Positions 34,867 to 47,109 of a DNA stretch of 64,000 bases are shown here, one piece after another. This DNA comes from Patellaria atrata CBS 101060 (lineage: Eukaryota > Ascomycota > Dothideomycetes > Patellariales > Patellariaceae), in contig MU006092.1 in assembly GCA_010093705.1 (NCBI GenBank), forward strand, positions 1,446,500 to 1,510,499, written 5' to 3'. The notes under the pieces were generated by a model, which did not search any database, was not told the DNA's origin, and saw nothing but the letters and a program-made list of their open reading frames with translations. Made by a program: the position numbers and the translations under genes. Every line of letters starts with the position of its first letter. The first letter of the stretch is position 1.

Positions 34867-35882
34867 AGTGGGAGGTGGGAGTACGAGAGTCTAGGGTTCG
34901 GGTAGGAAAGAGAGGATTGTAATTGAGAGAAGGGAACGAAGGGGAAGAAAAAAAGGGAGTGGTGATCAAAGAGTGAGAGCTGCAGTAGCTATGACAGCTT
35001 TACTTCAAACTTTTAGGTCCTACAGTAATTCATAAGGAAATATGGCTAATCGGCTTGAACTGTCACAGGAGCAGAGCTACAAGGTCTCAGGACCTGATAC
35101 CAAGAATTACGAGGTTCTAGATGAAATTCACGGACTTCTGACATGACACTCCAAATTCCACTACAACACACTTTCATGACAAAGCGTCTTTTCTGCAATA
35201 GACAACCGACAACACAGGGTCCGCGCGTCCTGATATCCAAACCTTTGCCGCGCGAGTCATAGTCAGGACCTCTCCGGCTTTATTCCGATTCAAGGTGTTC
35301 TGGACGTGGAGTTTGCGGAGATATGATAGCGGGGTGGACCTGTAGTGGATGATGTTTTCCGGTGTGGAGTAGGAACAGCAACTGGACAAACTAGACTAAG
35401 GAAACGCTAATTTCGAAATGGAAAGAAAACAAATCTGTATTAAATGGAAATGTAATGAGATCAAAGATTATAGTAATCGTCATCGCAGAGAGATAGTAGG
35501 GGTGATGTTCTAACTCCTTGAAGAACGTATAAAATAGCGAGATTATACTTCTCTGGGGTGGCGAATATCACGTTGAGGAGTTCGGATATGAACGCATGAC
35601 AACTTCTATTATGACTTGTAGAAATCTCACTATTCGATGATAGGGTCTACAGTAAGTACTCTTTTCATGAGGAAACCATTTAATCGACCATATGGATATG
35701 TGTGTTCTAGATATGCGCAGGCGTAGTCTCTATTCATATATGAGTTGTTACATTAGTACCGCCGACTCGGAGGACTCTTCAAGAGCAGATGTATAATAAA
35801 CTAGTAATGCTACCTTAAGTTAAAGGCACAGGTGAAAAATACATTCATAAACGCCCAACTATATGCAAACCCTCCAAACCAC
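34867..35882. other. Intergenic
   Basis: 1 kb between two same-strand genes. Includes AT-rich sequence at 35400-35830. No coding evidence. Confidence 0.4.
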
Positions 35883-37320
35883 CTACAACAAATGTACCGG
35901 ATCCCCCCTGATATACTCCGGCTCAACCCCCCATTTCGGTCCCAACTCCTCAAACCTATTCTGATACCGCTCATGACGTTCCTTGAACCCCTTCGCCGTC
36001 TTGATCTGATCCCTCCCCACCTGATGCCTATGCGCCGCATCGGGCCCATCCGCCACCCGCACAAATCTCGCATAAGTCCACAGCTCCGGCAACGGGGTGT
36101 GTTGCGTCAAACCCTGGCCGCCGAACATTTGCATGCACTCATCAATGATCTTCGCGGCGGCGAGCGGGACCATGATCTTGGACTGTGCGATCGCGTACCT
36201 GCCGGCCTTGTTCCCGAACTGGTCCATCGTGTCGGCCGCGTTCATGGTCACGAGCCGCATCGCGTCGAGCTCCATGCGCATGTCGGCGATGCGCTCGATG
36301 TTGGAGTCAAAGTCGGCGATGCGCTTGCCACGTGGCTTCTTCCTCTCGTCAATCGCGCGGATCAGCGCCAGCTCGTAAGCTCGCTCCGATTGTCCCAGGA
36401 GACGCATGCAGTGGTGGATTCGACCGGGGCCGAGACGGCCTTGGGCGATTTCGAAGGCCCGTCCTTCGCCTAGGATGATGTTCTCGGCGGGGATTCGAAC
36501 GTTCTCGTACACGTACTCGCCGTGGCCTTCGGGCGCCCAGTCCATGTTCATGATCGTCAGGTTTCGAACCATCTTCAGCCCCGGGGTGTCCTTTGGCACG
36601 ATGACTGTCGTGTGGCGGGCCCAGGGGTTCGGGTTCTCGGGGTCGGAGCACCCCATCAGGATGTAGAATCCGAGATCCTCATTCCAGGCGGCGTTGCCGT
36701 AGAGCTTGCGGCCGTTGATGACGAGCGTGTCGCCGTCGCGCGTGATGCGGCAGTTTATGTTGGTTGCGTCGGAGGAGGCGACGTCCGGCTCCGTCATGGA
36801 GTAGGCGCTGGATGTCTCGCCGTCGAGGAGCGGTTGTAACCACTTCTTCTTTTGCGCTTCATTACAGAATTTGGCGAGGAGTTCGATGTTGCCTGTTTCG
36901 GGGGCGTGGCAGTTCATTGTCTGTTTTGATATTAGTCCTAATTCTTAGTATATGGGGGACCAGAAATGAAGGGGGGGTTACCATTGGAGCCCAGTAACAT
37001 CTTCCCATGATCTCAGCACAGCATGCATATTCGAGATTTGTGAGGCCGGGAGACTCCTTGAAGGTCCTAGGAAGGAAGAGATTGAATAGCCCCTGAGCCT
37101 TTGCCCTTTTCCTGAGCTCTTTGATATATGGGGGTGTTCTCCATTTCTTTGCAGCTACTTGGGCCTTTACGATGGGCTCGGCGGGTATACATTCATTCTC
37201 GACCCAGTCATAAACCTTTTTGATGGTTTCAATGGCTTTAGGTGAGCATTTTGCTAATACCCATGGGGGAATACGGGCGAGTCCTGGGTGATTGTCCTGG
37301 TTCAACAATGTCGGAGCCAT
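35883..37320 (-). CDS. Acyl-CoA dehydrogenase, ACAD10/ACAD11-like
   Basis: FAD-dependent dehydrogenase of 458 residues; exons 37320-36982 and 36920-35883. Domain order is normal: N-terminal helical part, then AYSMTEPDVASSDATN (FAD/substrate loop), then the beta domain, then the C-terminal helices. Three features point to the ACAD10/11 branch rather than straight-chain ACADs: GRIHHCMRLLG; the C-terminal MFGGQGLTQHTPL; and the active-site loop VADGPDAAHRHQ (about 403-413), where ordinary ACADs have a YEGT-type Glu. The Asp at this position is expected in this branch. No obvious mitochondrial presequence or PTS1 (ends in PVHLL). It is divergent from the alpha/beta hydrolase, 377 bp apart. The APH-like kinase at 41621 is the partner domain in animals. 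Confidence 0.92.
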
Positions 37321-37697
37321 TCTTGTGTGATTCTATAATTTGATGAATGATGAGAGATTTTCAATTGAGTCTCAGAAAGAGACACTTTTACACGTCTATC
37401 CAAATTGTTCTCCATTTTGTGTACAAGCTCCAGTCCTCGGTATGCGGGTGTTTAGGGCATTTCGCGGGGAGTCGGTTGTCAAGAACCGCAACCTCGCTCG
37501 GACCCTGGAATCCATCCCAAATGGAAAGGGGACAACCTTTAGCCCAAGCAACTTCCCTTACTGTACGCAATGACTGGCGGCTTGACGTTAGAGTACATAT
37601 TTGGAAGCCCCAATGGAGGGGCAAACGCTCTTGACATCGTGTATAGAGCTGTTGCTCCTCCAAACCAGTATCTATACCCATAAAACCGAGCGCAAGG
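37321..37697. promoter_or_regulatory. Divergent promoter, ACAD / alpha-beta hydrolase
   Basis: 377 bp between two divergent start codons, so both promoters must lie here and may share regulation. No specific operator identified. Confidence 0.5.
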
Positions 37698-38839
37698 ATG
37701 GGTGAGGACATCTTCCATCCCGACTGGCTACAGGTACGCAATAGCTATATAGCTATTCAAATATTCGTTGAGGCTATGCTAATGCCATGGACAGTTCGAA
37801 AAAGAGATAGGCTACCGCCCTCTTCTCTATCCACCCTTTGTGCGCATCCAAGAGCAATTCCAGAAATTCGGCGGTATCCTTGTCTCGAAATATGAATTTC
37901 CAGCTCCAGACCCATCCGTCAAGACCGCTGACCATACCACCAAATCCGGAATCAAGGTCCGCGTCTACACTCCGGAAAACTACAGCAGGAACAAGCCCGT
38001 AGGAGTCTACTTCCACGGTGGAGGGTGGGCCATGGGCTCCGTCGATGAGTACGAGGCCGAATGCCGCACGATGGCGAAATTAGCGGACGTGGTGCTTGTC
38101 TCGGTGGATTACAGGCTTGCACCTGCGAGTAAATGGCCCGGCCCGATTAATGATTGCTACGAGGGATATCTATGGGCGGTGGAGCATTCGAAGGAGATTG
38201 GGGGTAATGGGAAGTTGTTTACCACGGGTGTATCTGCCGGAGGGCATCTGGCGCTCAGCATCGCTTTGAAAGTAATCGACGATGGTAAGGGGGATTCTTT
38301 GAAAGGCGTCGCGGCCTTCATGCCGGTTACGTGCCATCCGAGTGCTTATCCTGCGGAATTGAGGGAAAAGTTTGAGGCGAGGGAGAAGTTTGCGGATTTG
38401 ACGATTGATACCAAGGATGCGATGGATGAGTTCTGGAGTATGTCGAATGGCCCTGATACGCATTAGATTCATCTTCCTGTTATTGTGGATACTGATTAGT
38501 ACAGACCTCTTCGGAGCACCCCCTGACCACAAATACGCTTCTAACCTTCTACACACCAAGATCGGTTCGCTCCCCAAGGTTTACTTAAATGCAGCAGGCG
38601 TCGATACTCTCAGGGACGACGCCAGGGTTTTTAAAGAAATCTTGGATCAAAAGGGGTAGGAGATTCCATCTTTCTCCCACATTTCTTACCACTAACTTCT
38701 TTGTAGTGTTCCAAACAAGTATGATGAGTTCGAAAAAGTCCCACACTTTTTCTATGCATTCCCGGCTCCTTGCTTGAAGAAACTCAGTGAGGATTACTTT
38801 AGCAGAATCACGAAGGGGATTGAGTATGTTATTAGTTGA
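37698..38839 (+). CDS. Alpha/beta hydrolase, hormone-sensitive-lipase-like (HGGG) esterase
   Basis: Carboxyl-ester hydrolase of 320 residues; exons 37698-37733, 37795-38437, 38505-38655 and 38707-38839. The oxyanion-hole HGGGW is at 86-90. The nucleophile Ser159 lies in GVSAGG, the charge-relay Asp in AGVDTLRDD (about 260) and His in VPHFFYAFP (about 288). The DYRLAP motif is standard for the family. All four exons are needed: the frame stops after exon 2 unless the intron at 38438-38504 is removed with its second AG (TACAG). It has no signal peptide, so it is probably intracellular. With a monooxygenase elsewhere making esters or lactones and an ACAD next door, cleavage of an ester or lactone intermediate is a reasonable guess. 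Confidence 0.88.
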
Positions 38840-39819
38840 AGTGTTTGTCCATGAGCGACAGAACTCTTTCAAGACAGGAGATTTTGTGTCGTAGACCTCA
38901 AATATGCAATTCAATGTTTATATTTCTATATTTACGAACGACCTATTTTGTTAGAGGTCACAAGATCAATGAAGCCACCTGCTCTTCAGCTTATCAACAA
39001 ACGGTTCGTGACTTGTTTTCATAACCCAGTATCAGTGGACTAATGGTACATATCTCCCATCACATCTAACAGGCCTAATACGAAAACAGGTCCTGAGGTC
39101 GACTCTCCGAGGGGGCACACAGACCCCATATTTCGGGGCCTGAGTTGGGGCCAATAATGTACCACGCCTTCCTCGGAGGGCATGAGAACTGTGTTACCCT
39201 TTTTTTTCTTTTTTCCTTTTTTTGTTGTTGTTGAGGAATAAGGAAGAGCTGCTAAGGATAACTATGAAGAAACATATCTCTGCGCCTAAATAAAGTGAAA
39301 GAACTATACCGACACACCAAATTATTTCTAACGGTCGAAAGGTAATAGACAAATGCAGAAACAGATTTACTTCCCATTCCTCCACGTCTCTTGCTCTGAC
39401 TTTGACTCCCCTAGGAGGACACCGGGGAGGTCGGACTACATTTTGGTTTCTTTTCTGTAACTCCTTGGGCTAACAAATCTTCAGCAGGTTCTGATATCAA
39501 GGGAATACTCGTAAATGAAACAGGAGAAGGGAAGAGGCGGAGAGGGGCGACTGTTATTATAGTGATTGATTCGCTTAGTCATCTGCCCGTCTTTGAAGTT
39601 TAGCATGAAAGTCACTGGATGTTGGTATGTTTTCATGTTGTGAGTCTCTGTAGCTGATTGGAGTATGCTATTGATCAGATTTACAATTATTCTTCTTTTT
39701 CCTCATACGCTTTAAAACACAATTTTATTCAACGGATATGATGCTCGCAAGGACAGGTACGTTGTTCTCCGTCCATGTGATATCTGTACAAGAACGTTTA
39801 TCTACTCTTCACATCTACG
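38840..39819. other. Convergent intergenic region
   Basis: About 1 kb between the hydrolase and PRISE 3' ends. A T-rich tract lies at 39199-39232. No gene found. Confidence 0.4.
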
Positions 39820-41054
39820 CTACGGAATAATCTTCGCCCTCCGAAATCTCTCAAACGCCGTCCACCATGTCTTCTTCGAATCCCATTCTTCTTTCAGATC
39901 TCCCCAAACCTCATGCGTCTTCGTCATATCCAGCTGACGATCAAAATCCAGCATCGTCATGATAAAGTACGGGAATCCACCAAAACTAATATCATTCCCG
40001 ACCCTACCGGTCTGCAGCCCATACTCCTTCTCTAACTTGTGCCATTCATTGACATGGTCCCCGACATATTGGATCGGCTGCGGCGCCTGGCCTTCTGGTA
40101 GCGGCCCTGTGCCCTTCAGTCCGAAGAACTCACAGATGACGGGCCACTTCTGGGACCAGGAAGAGGGCTTAGAGTTGTCGCAGGTATTGTAGGCCTGATC
40201 ACCCGTCTTATCCCCGTGCAAAGAGGCGCAGATGGCGAACTTAGCAATGAGATCCTGGCCAGAGTCATTGCTGAGATTCTTCCAACTCCTCTGCGTGCCT
40301 GGGAACGGACACTCCGCGCCCTTGCCCTCGATGCTAGCGTACAAGGTCAGATACAACGCTAGTGCTTGCGCGAGACAGTAGATATTGTTGTTCGGAACAA
40401 AGCCAACGATCATGTCTGGCCGAACTTCGGCCCAGGTCCAGGATTTGCCCTTGGATAGGGACGCCAGCAGGTCGACTTGGTTGTAGTAGAACATTTCAGA
40501 GGCATAGGGCTCAGGAATACGGGGAAGGCTCTCTTTGCACGGCAGGTCGTTGGAGAATGGGAACTTGTCCAGAAGGTGCACGCCATACGCCTTGGTGCCA
40601 GTGGGGAGTATGACAAATTCGAGGGAGGAGGAGAGATTCTCGACGGCTCTGACGGCACGGGAGAGGAGTTCGACGTTGACGGATATCTCAGCGGAGGGCT
40701 CGGGTTTCATGATGTAGGCTGACGAAGATATTAGAGGGAAAACTTAGAAATATGATTCTAGGTCGATTCCGTACCGAAGAAAAATACGTGAGAAACAGTG
40801 TCAATATTTTTCACTTTGCTCTTCATCTCCTCCTCTAGTCCCTTTTGTCCCTTCTCAGTGAGAAGGTCTAATCCGCTTACAACCTGGAGCTTTTCGCTCT
40901 CCGGCCATTGTGCTGCCTCCTTGCTCAGAGGTCTGTTTGTGAGGGCTGTGACCTTTGAGAAGCTATCCTGGGATGGGTATCCTTCAAGCAATTGGTTGAC
41001 AATCGCCCAACCTGTGATCCCACTGGCTCCGTATACCAAGGCGTGATTACCCAT
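39820..41054 (-). CDS. PRISE-type SDR (progesterone 5-beta-reductase/iridoid-synthase-like), copy 2
   Basis: 392 residues; exons 41054-40775 and 40718-39820, intron 56 nt. Motifs: GASGITGW near the N-terminus, LPTGTKAYG with the active-site Lys, EMFYYNQ with the active-site Tyr, RPDMIVGFVPNNN, and a C-terminus ending FRRAKIIP. It is a clear paralogue of the gene at 8700-9923. The two share most motifs, similar length, and an intron at the same place (HVFFF-AY here, HVYYL-AY there). Here the FYY motif is complete. I start at MGNHALVYGASG (41054); a longer in-frame N-terminus exists but does not match the family. It is divergent from the kinase gene at 41621 (566 bp), so shared control is plausible. 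Expected reaction: NADPH reduction of an alpha,beta-unsaturated carbonyl. Confidence 0.92.
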
Positions 41055-41620
41055 GACTCTAGGGTTAAAAAAAATAGCTCTATAAGGAGAATAGATAAGA
41101 AATATTGGACAGAACAATCGAAGAACAGCAGCAATATAGTACCTTTTGAACTACTAGACCACCATTGAATATGCTTACCTGCCCCGCCTTCAGAGCATGC
41201 TGCGGAACTGGAGGGGCGATATAGTGGAATTTTACAAGCGCACTATTATGATTAGCGAATTGAGTCGCCATTCTCGTTGTATGATGGTTGATGGTTGAAG
41301 GAGAAAGTAATCCGAAGTCAGTCGGTAGCGTATGGTTCACGTTTCTAACTTGAAACGGAAAGGTGTAACGACGGGCTAGCTCTTCTCACCCTTGTCGGCA
41401 AATGACATGAAGCTTGCGGAGAAGATGCGGCGAGACTGGACACTCCCGAGGCTCTGAAGCTATCGAGCTCTAACTGTTGCCTCTATTTTCAGCAACAATG
41501 CTGGAACAGCGTGAAAAAGGATTTTGTAGTCGCTCTGCATTCTTTTTTGTCAATCGCAATAGATCGCATTACTGTGCCACGACGTCGAACTTTACAAGGC
41601 TGTGAAAACTCCCGGTAAAT
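41055..41620. promoter_or_regulatory. Divergent promoter, PRISE copy 2 / APH-like kinase
   Basis: 566 bp between divergent starts. Carries both promoters; no distinct element recognised. Confidence 0.45.
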
Positions 41621-42852
41621 ATGGCAGGTCCTGTTCGACAGCCAATCGATCTAAAGGTACTGGAAAGATATATTAACGTAACTGTACCTGAAATCAAAAC
41701 TCCTTTATCGATCAAGCAGGTATGATTAACGAGCAGAACCTTGTTAGAGCAATTGTACTGATAGGGGGGTTCAAGTTCGGATTTGGACAATCGAATCCCA
41801 CTTACCAGCTCACGGACAAAACTGGTAAAAAATATGTTATGCGAAAGAAGCCCCCGGGGAAACTCCTCTCGAAATCCGCGCATAAAGTAGAACGGGAATA
41901 CCGAATAATACATGCTCTGGAACAAACTGATGTCCCGGCACCGAAAGCATATTGTCTTTGCACGGACGACAGCGTTGTCGGAACACCGTTCTATATCATG
42001 GAGTTTCTTGACGGCCGGATCATCACAGAACCTCATATGCCAGAAGTTTCACCAGAAGACCGGAGAGAGATGTGGCATGATGCTGTTCGGACCTTAGCAA
42101 GACTACATCGTTTGAACCCGAAATCAATAGGGCTTGAAACGTTCGGAAAGCCAAGTGGGTTCTATAACCGCCAGATAGCAACATTCACCGTTCTAGGCAA
42201 AAATCAAGCTTCCGCAGTTGATTTAGAATCGAAGGAGCCGGTTGGACCAATCCCTCACATGACTGAACTTGCAGAATTCTTCAAAGAAATAAGATACCAG
42301 CCGGAGGATCGTGCTGTGCCCATTCACGGCGATTATAAAATTGACAATCTGGTGTTTCATAAGACCGAACCTCGAGTAATCGGTATACTAGAGTAAGATG
42401 TCGATCCTAAGTACCCGTTTACCTTTGCTAAGTCAATTTCCAATAGTTGGGAAATGTCGACGATAGGTCATCCACTTTCTGACGTTTGTAATTTGGTCGC
42501 GCCATACACGATATCAAATGCGTTTTCTAAGCCACAAATGCATTGGTATCCGGAATTCCGCCCTGGAGGTATTCCAGAGGGTTTGCCTTCTCGCGATCAG
42601 TGCCTGGAATGGTATAGCGAGGTTGCTGGTTGGGATCCTCGTGCCGAACTAACCTGGGGAATCGCATTCGCGTTTTGGAGGGACAGTATAATTTTCCAGG
42701 GTATCGCCGCCCGGTACGCTGTGAGACAAGCAAGTAGTGTACAAGCGTATAAAGTTGGACAAGAGAGGACACCATTTGCAGGGCTGTGCTGGAAACTTGT
42801 GCAGGAGGAGAAACAAAAAAGGAAGGGAGATAGAGTAAAAGCAACCTTGTGA
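41621..42852 (+). CDS. Aminoglycoside-phosphotransferase-like kinase (ACAD10/11 kinase-domain type)
   Basis: Small-molecule kinase of 373 residues; exons 41621-41719, 41776-42392 and 42447-42852. The junction [12 protein letters not shown] is obtained with an acceptor at TTCAAG (41775), which restores both phase and the family motif; the nearer TAG acceptor leaves the wrong phase. Motifs: nucleotide loop [10 protein letters not shown] (34-43), RKKPPGKLL with the ATP-binding Lys, [10 protein letters not shown] with the pairing Glu, catalytic HGDYKIDN (217-224), and metal-binding DWE (239-241, made by the second splice). These are complete, so it should be active. Animal ACAD10 and ACAD11 carry this kinase fused to an acyl-CoA dehydrogenase, whose fungal counterpart lies at 35883-37320. 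The predicted substrate is a hydroxyacyl group (inference from that fusion). Confidence 0.9.
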
Positions 42853-45114
42853 GATAAAGAACCTTACGAGTAAGAGTTCAATTGGAACTGGATATTTCCG
42901 AAATGCTGGCCGATCATCAAGCCCAGAGACTTTATTATCAGACTTACTGTTACTCAATACGAAACATGAGTTTAGAGACGTTGTGCTGGTAGATTTGTGT
43001 ATTGCGTTTGGGAGAGCCACGCGTGAAGAATGAGTGAGTTCCGCGATTCCCGCGCCGGTTTTGCTAGGAATGTGAATTTTATGCATTAATCAGTTATCGT
43101 GACCCCGACCATATTTGACTGGTTTTTGAGAAGAAGTAGTAGTCTAGGGAAACTGCCCTATGTTGTGTCTGGTCGGTTTATGAGTCGGCCGTTTCTGAGC
43201 AGGAACTACATGAGCTTTTCTTCGTGATGAATCACTCATGTCGCTTCGAGAGTAGCCATAATATTGAATGCATCAGAGTTGATGTTTGCTGTCGCACCAT
43301 AATTGAGTCACGATGGACATACTCCCGCTACTGCTGAAGGCATCAAAACGATATCGCGTTGAGCGAAGTTGAACGATGGTGTTCTCGTACTGTTGATGAT
43401 GAGAAAAAGTTGCCGAAGGAGTCACTGTTGTTCAGAGCTTCATGAACAAGCTCAGTGACGTCTTTGCTCAATAATGGGAGCCTCGTCATAGGGCTGAAGT
43501 GCATTGAAACCCATCTGAGGAGAGATATGCTGTGATACAATACATCAGTACAAATTCCAAGGTTTTGCGTCATCTTACATCCCAAAGCGCGTCAAATGGA
43601 TCGGAAAGCTCAGAACGGTGAACCCAATGAGGCTCAAAGTGTTGGAGGCTCAAAACAAAGCCTCTCACAGGCCCATCCGTTCTGATTATCAGATGTAGCC
43701 GGAGGGGTGACCTGCAACCAAGCTGAGGTAAGTTATGATCGAAGGACAAGCGAAATGGACGAGAGGACGTGACGTGACGGGAAGGATTATTAAGACGCCG
43801 ACACGTGATCTGTCTCACTAGTTCAATTTTCGAAACCCCTTCTTCCAGGTTCAAGTCCCGTCGTACCCACAGCAACAACAAAACATAAACTTTCAATTTT
43901 GTATGATGCCGTGATCCGCGCCGCTATAATGATCATCAAAACTTTCGTACCGCTTCTTTTGAACATTTACGTTCGAGGCCTGGAAAACGATCAGATGTGA
44001 TTGAACTGGTTCCCGCCGCCAAGGCGTAAAGGGGTTCATTAATGCTTACCCTTGTCTTTGACACGATGGTTGTCACAGACCATCAGCCTGTGTTCCACCT
44101 CGCGTTTCTGCTATTCTACCGTTTCTGCGTGTGTCGATTTCATTCTCGTTCTTCCTCTGATCAGTTTTACAAGCGGATTGCGCGCTCAATTGATGTTCTC
44201 ATCGTTTAATGCGTGTATGAAGAGCGATCGTATTCGAACTTCACGTTCCATCATGATAGCTACTTCATACAATTCTTCACTTTCTAACCGTCTCACTGAC
44301 CGCGTTCAGGGTCAAAATAAGGTTGCCCCCTCTCAATCATTCTTTCACATCAGCCCAATAGGAGACCGTAGACCTTGGCGCTTACCTCTTTGCGGAGAAG
44401 CTTGTTTCCTGGTCTTCGTGAGATGATACATTCGCTTGCATGTCCAAAGTCGCTGTAGGCGCGGAGGTTTTGCTTGCTCGAGCCTCATCGTCCTCACCAT
44501 CCTCTCTCTTTGTTTTGAAAACGCCACCGTTCAGCCAAACTAGAGACGGGTTTTAAGCGTACCGGCCACGATCCCATGTCCTCCTCAACGCCCAGATCTA
44601 GGAACATGTCGCGCCAGCCGGATAAGGTTTGGTTTTCAATCCCCTCAAACGTCTCTAGACCTAAAGCGCCTGTCAACCTTGATGACGATCTTGTGTTTGG
44701 CATCCGTCTTTGCTGCAGAACCTTGTAGGATGGGGTTTGAAAACAGAAGCTGCCACAGGTAATCTGCCACTTCAATGTCTATGCTCATCGTCCGGGGCAC
44801 AGCCGGTCCGGTTCGTCAGCGGAACACATCTTATATCATATACCTTCATCCTGTTGATGTTTCTTTTCTATCACCACCACTCTGCTCTTGCTCGGTCGTC
44901 AACGATCTTTACTCGTAGCCTTTTTCACTTTCTTTCACATACCCACTGGCTGGGCTACATTCCATTCCTTAATCGCTAGACGACTTCAACTTTTACCATA
45001 CAATCTTTTAATTTGAACATTCCTTTGACAGGATCTTCGAGCAATTGAAATTGAACAAATACCCACAACTTTCATTTTCTAACAGTCCTTTACGGTTTCA
45101 CATATATCAGAAAA
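42853..45114. other. Long intergenic region
   Basis: 2.3 kb. At 43841-43868 there is a B-box-like GGTTCAAGTCC followed by a CGTACCCAC end, but no matching 5' half of a tRNA. From about 44050 the sequence is pyrimidine-rich, as expected of a long promoter and leader for the SANT gene. No other gene. Confidence 0.4.
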
Positions 45115-46189
45115 ATGATTCAACCTCTACCTTCCCAGAACGCCTCCCCTGTGAGCGAGTACGACGGTAGTTCTAGTTCAGCAATCAGAGCACGCAAAAT
45201 GTCTTCCACTGGTGGAAACAGATCTTGGTCTGAAGAAGAGGTATGTACTTCCTAACCAGAGTCTACAGTGTGTATTCTGATATGTGTTGTAGGAGAACTA
45301 CCTACTGCAAACCAGAATGCAAAAGATGCCATACAAGCATATTGCTGCACATCTAAAGAAGACCGAACTTGCATGCCGCCTTCACTACCACCAACTGTCT
45401 CACGGTAGTCACCGCCGCAAGAGGACTACCTCTGTTTCTTCGTCTGTCTCTTCTGGATCCGCCAACGCATCTCCTCATATCCCTCAATACCAACTTCCTC
45501 ACGAACGTGCTGAGTACACTCCCAGCGAATCTTCTCGACATGCCTCTCCCCTCACCTACAGCCCTCAGGTTCACTATACTGCTACTCACTCTTCCCCAAA
45601 CCGTGTCCAACATAAAGTCTTGCTCCCAAAGCCCCGCCCCCACACCCCGGGCGAGTCCCCAGAGCCAATGAACGGTCTCCGTATTAATACCGCTGAAAGT
45701 GTCATCAACCCATCTCCCATCGACACCAACCGTCTTCGTGCCATATACGAGGCTCGCAGAGCCGACTTCTGGTCTTCCATTGCCGCTGAGTATGGTAGCC
45801 ACGTCTCACCCGCTCAGCTCGAGGATATCTGGCGCCGGGGCAACAATATCGTCCGTCCCTTGACGCCCGATCACAGCCCTGATGGTAGCATCACCGCTCA
45901 CCCGGTCCTTAAACCATCTCCGTTCCCCCAGTACTCTTCCTCCGCTGTCGAGCCATCAACCAAGAGCTTCAGCCCTATCAACCCCATTGTGAGCGCAGTC
46001 TCTGTTCCAGACAGGGTGAACTATGTTCTTCCGGCCCCTACTCCAAATCCTCAATTGTCGAGAACGAGTACCTGGAGCAGCACCTCCAGTGTCCCTGCTA
46101 CATCGATCTCGGCGCTCTTGACTGAGGATAAGAGCCCCAGACCCGAGTACAACCCGGACGTGGTGATGAGGGATGGGTACCACCATTAG
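45115..46189 (+). CDS. SANT/Myb-like DNA-binding domain protein
   Basis: 340 residues; exons 45115-45240 and 45293-46189. A single SANT/Myb-like helix-turn-helix spans about 36-80: RSWSEEEENYLL (spanning the splice), then KMPYKHIAAHLKKTELACRLHYHQL. The two key Trp positions are partly replaced, as in many fungal Myb-like proteins (W38 kept). A second short helical segment with the pattern IYEARRADFWSSIAAEYG...LEDIWRRG (about 189-228) may be another degenerate HTH. The rest is Ser/Pro-rich and probably disordered. Likely a nuclear regulator; targets unknown. The 2.3-kb promoter region upstream supports a regulatory gene. Confidence 0.85.
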
Positions 46190-47109
46190 GATTTCCTTCC
46201 AAAACATGCCGTAAATACTGCACGATGATACGACCTCTATTTCTTTCTCTTGTTGTCTTCCACTCGATCGCTGGAAATTTTACCTATTTCTACGGAGTTC
46301 ACACCTAGGGTATCGGAATTCGTTTATGTACCTTGAAGTCGGGCAACATCCAGCAGCATCAAAATTCTCCATTTTCTTATCTATTGTATCTTTCTCTTAG
46401 TTACTTGTCCTCAGCGTTATGACCTCGCCTGTATATTACACAAGCCGTGCGTGTTTGATGTTCTAAGGTACCCTACAGATATAGTGTGTAGTGTAGTACC
46501 CCCAACAATCGCTCAAATAGACCAAATATCAATCAGTTTGCCAACTAAGCCTCCAATCCCTTGGTGACAAAGTAGCCCACCTAAAACCCAAACACTGATA
46601 TCGAAGATTTGACGTCTTGGTGCTAGGGGAAATGACAGGCATCCCACCTGCATCCAACCCCTGTCCTCTGTCCGCCTCGCCAGCGCGCCGGGACCACTCA
46701 CAGCGCCGTAAGGAACCAGGATATGACGCTCCTATTTCGTGACAAAGGAGGAAGGCGTTTATGCGAATTGTTGGAATTCGGGCTTCCGGTTTGAGAGCGC
46801 AGTTTGGAGTTTCGAGGCCGGTCGATGTACCTTGTAGGAGTGGTTTGGGTGGATGTTTGAGGGGTGGATAAACCGCTTTGTTAGAGGGGGGTGTTTGTTT
46901 GTGTTTGGAGGGGATGCTGATGATGAGAAAGGAGATAGCTGGTAAGGAGGGGGAAGACAGTGAAGGTGTTGCGTTAGGAATTTCAAATTTCATATTCAGT
47001 ATTTTCGACGTCAAAAAGGTAATTTTACAGAATGTTTTTTTTTTCATTATTCTGTTCATCACTGAGAACTAAGCTGCATTGTCTTCATCATCTATCCCCT
47101 TCCCTTTCC
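46190..47109. other. Convergent intergenic region
   Basis: Between the SANT gene and Kap120 3' ends. A long open frame on minus (46529-47062) is low-complexity and not protein-like; I do not call it. Confidence 0.4.

Noticed and set aside
43797-43868. Possible tRNA ending in GGTTCAAGTCC and CGTACCCAC
   Set aside because: A B-box-like T-loop is present, but the T-stem pairs poorly, there is no A box and no 5' acceptor strand matching GTACCCA. At most a worn fragment.
46529-47062. Long open frame on minus, 177 codons
   Set aside because: Composition is unlike protein and it lies in a convergent 3' region; no motif seen.
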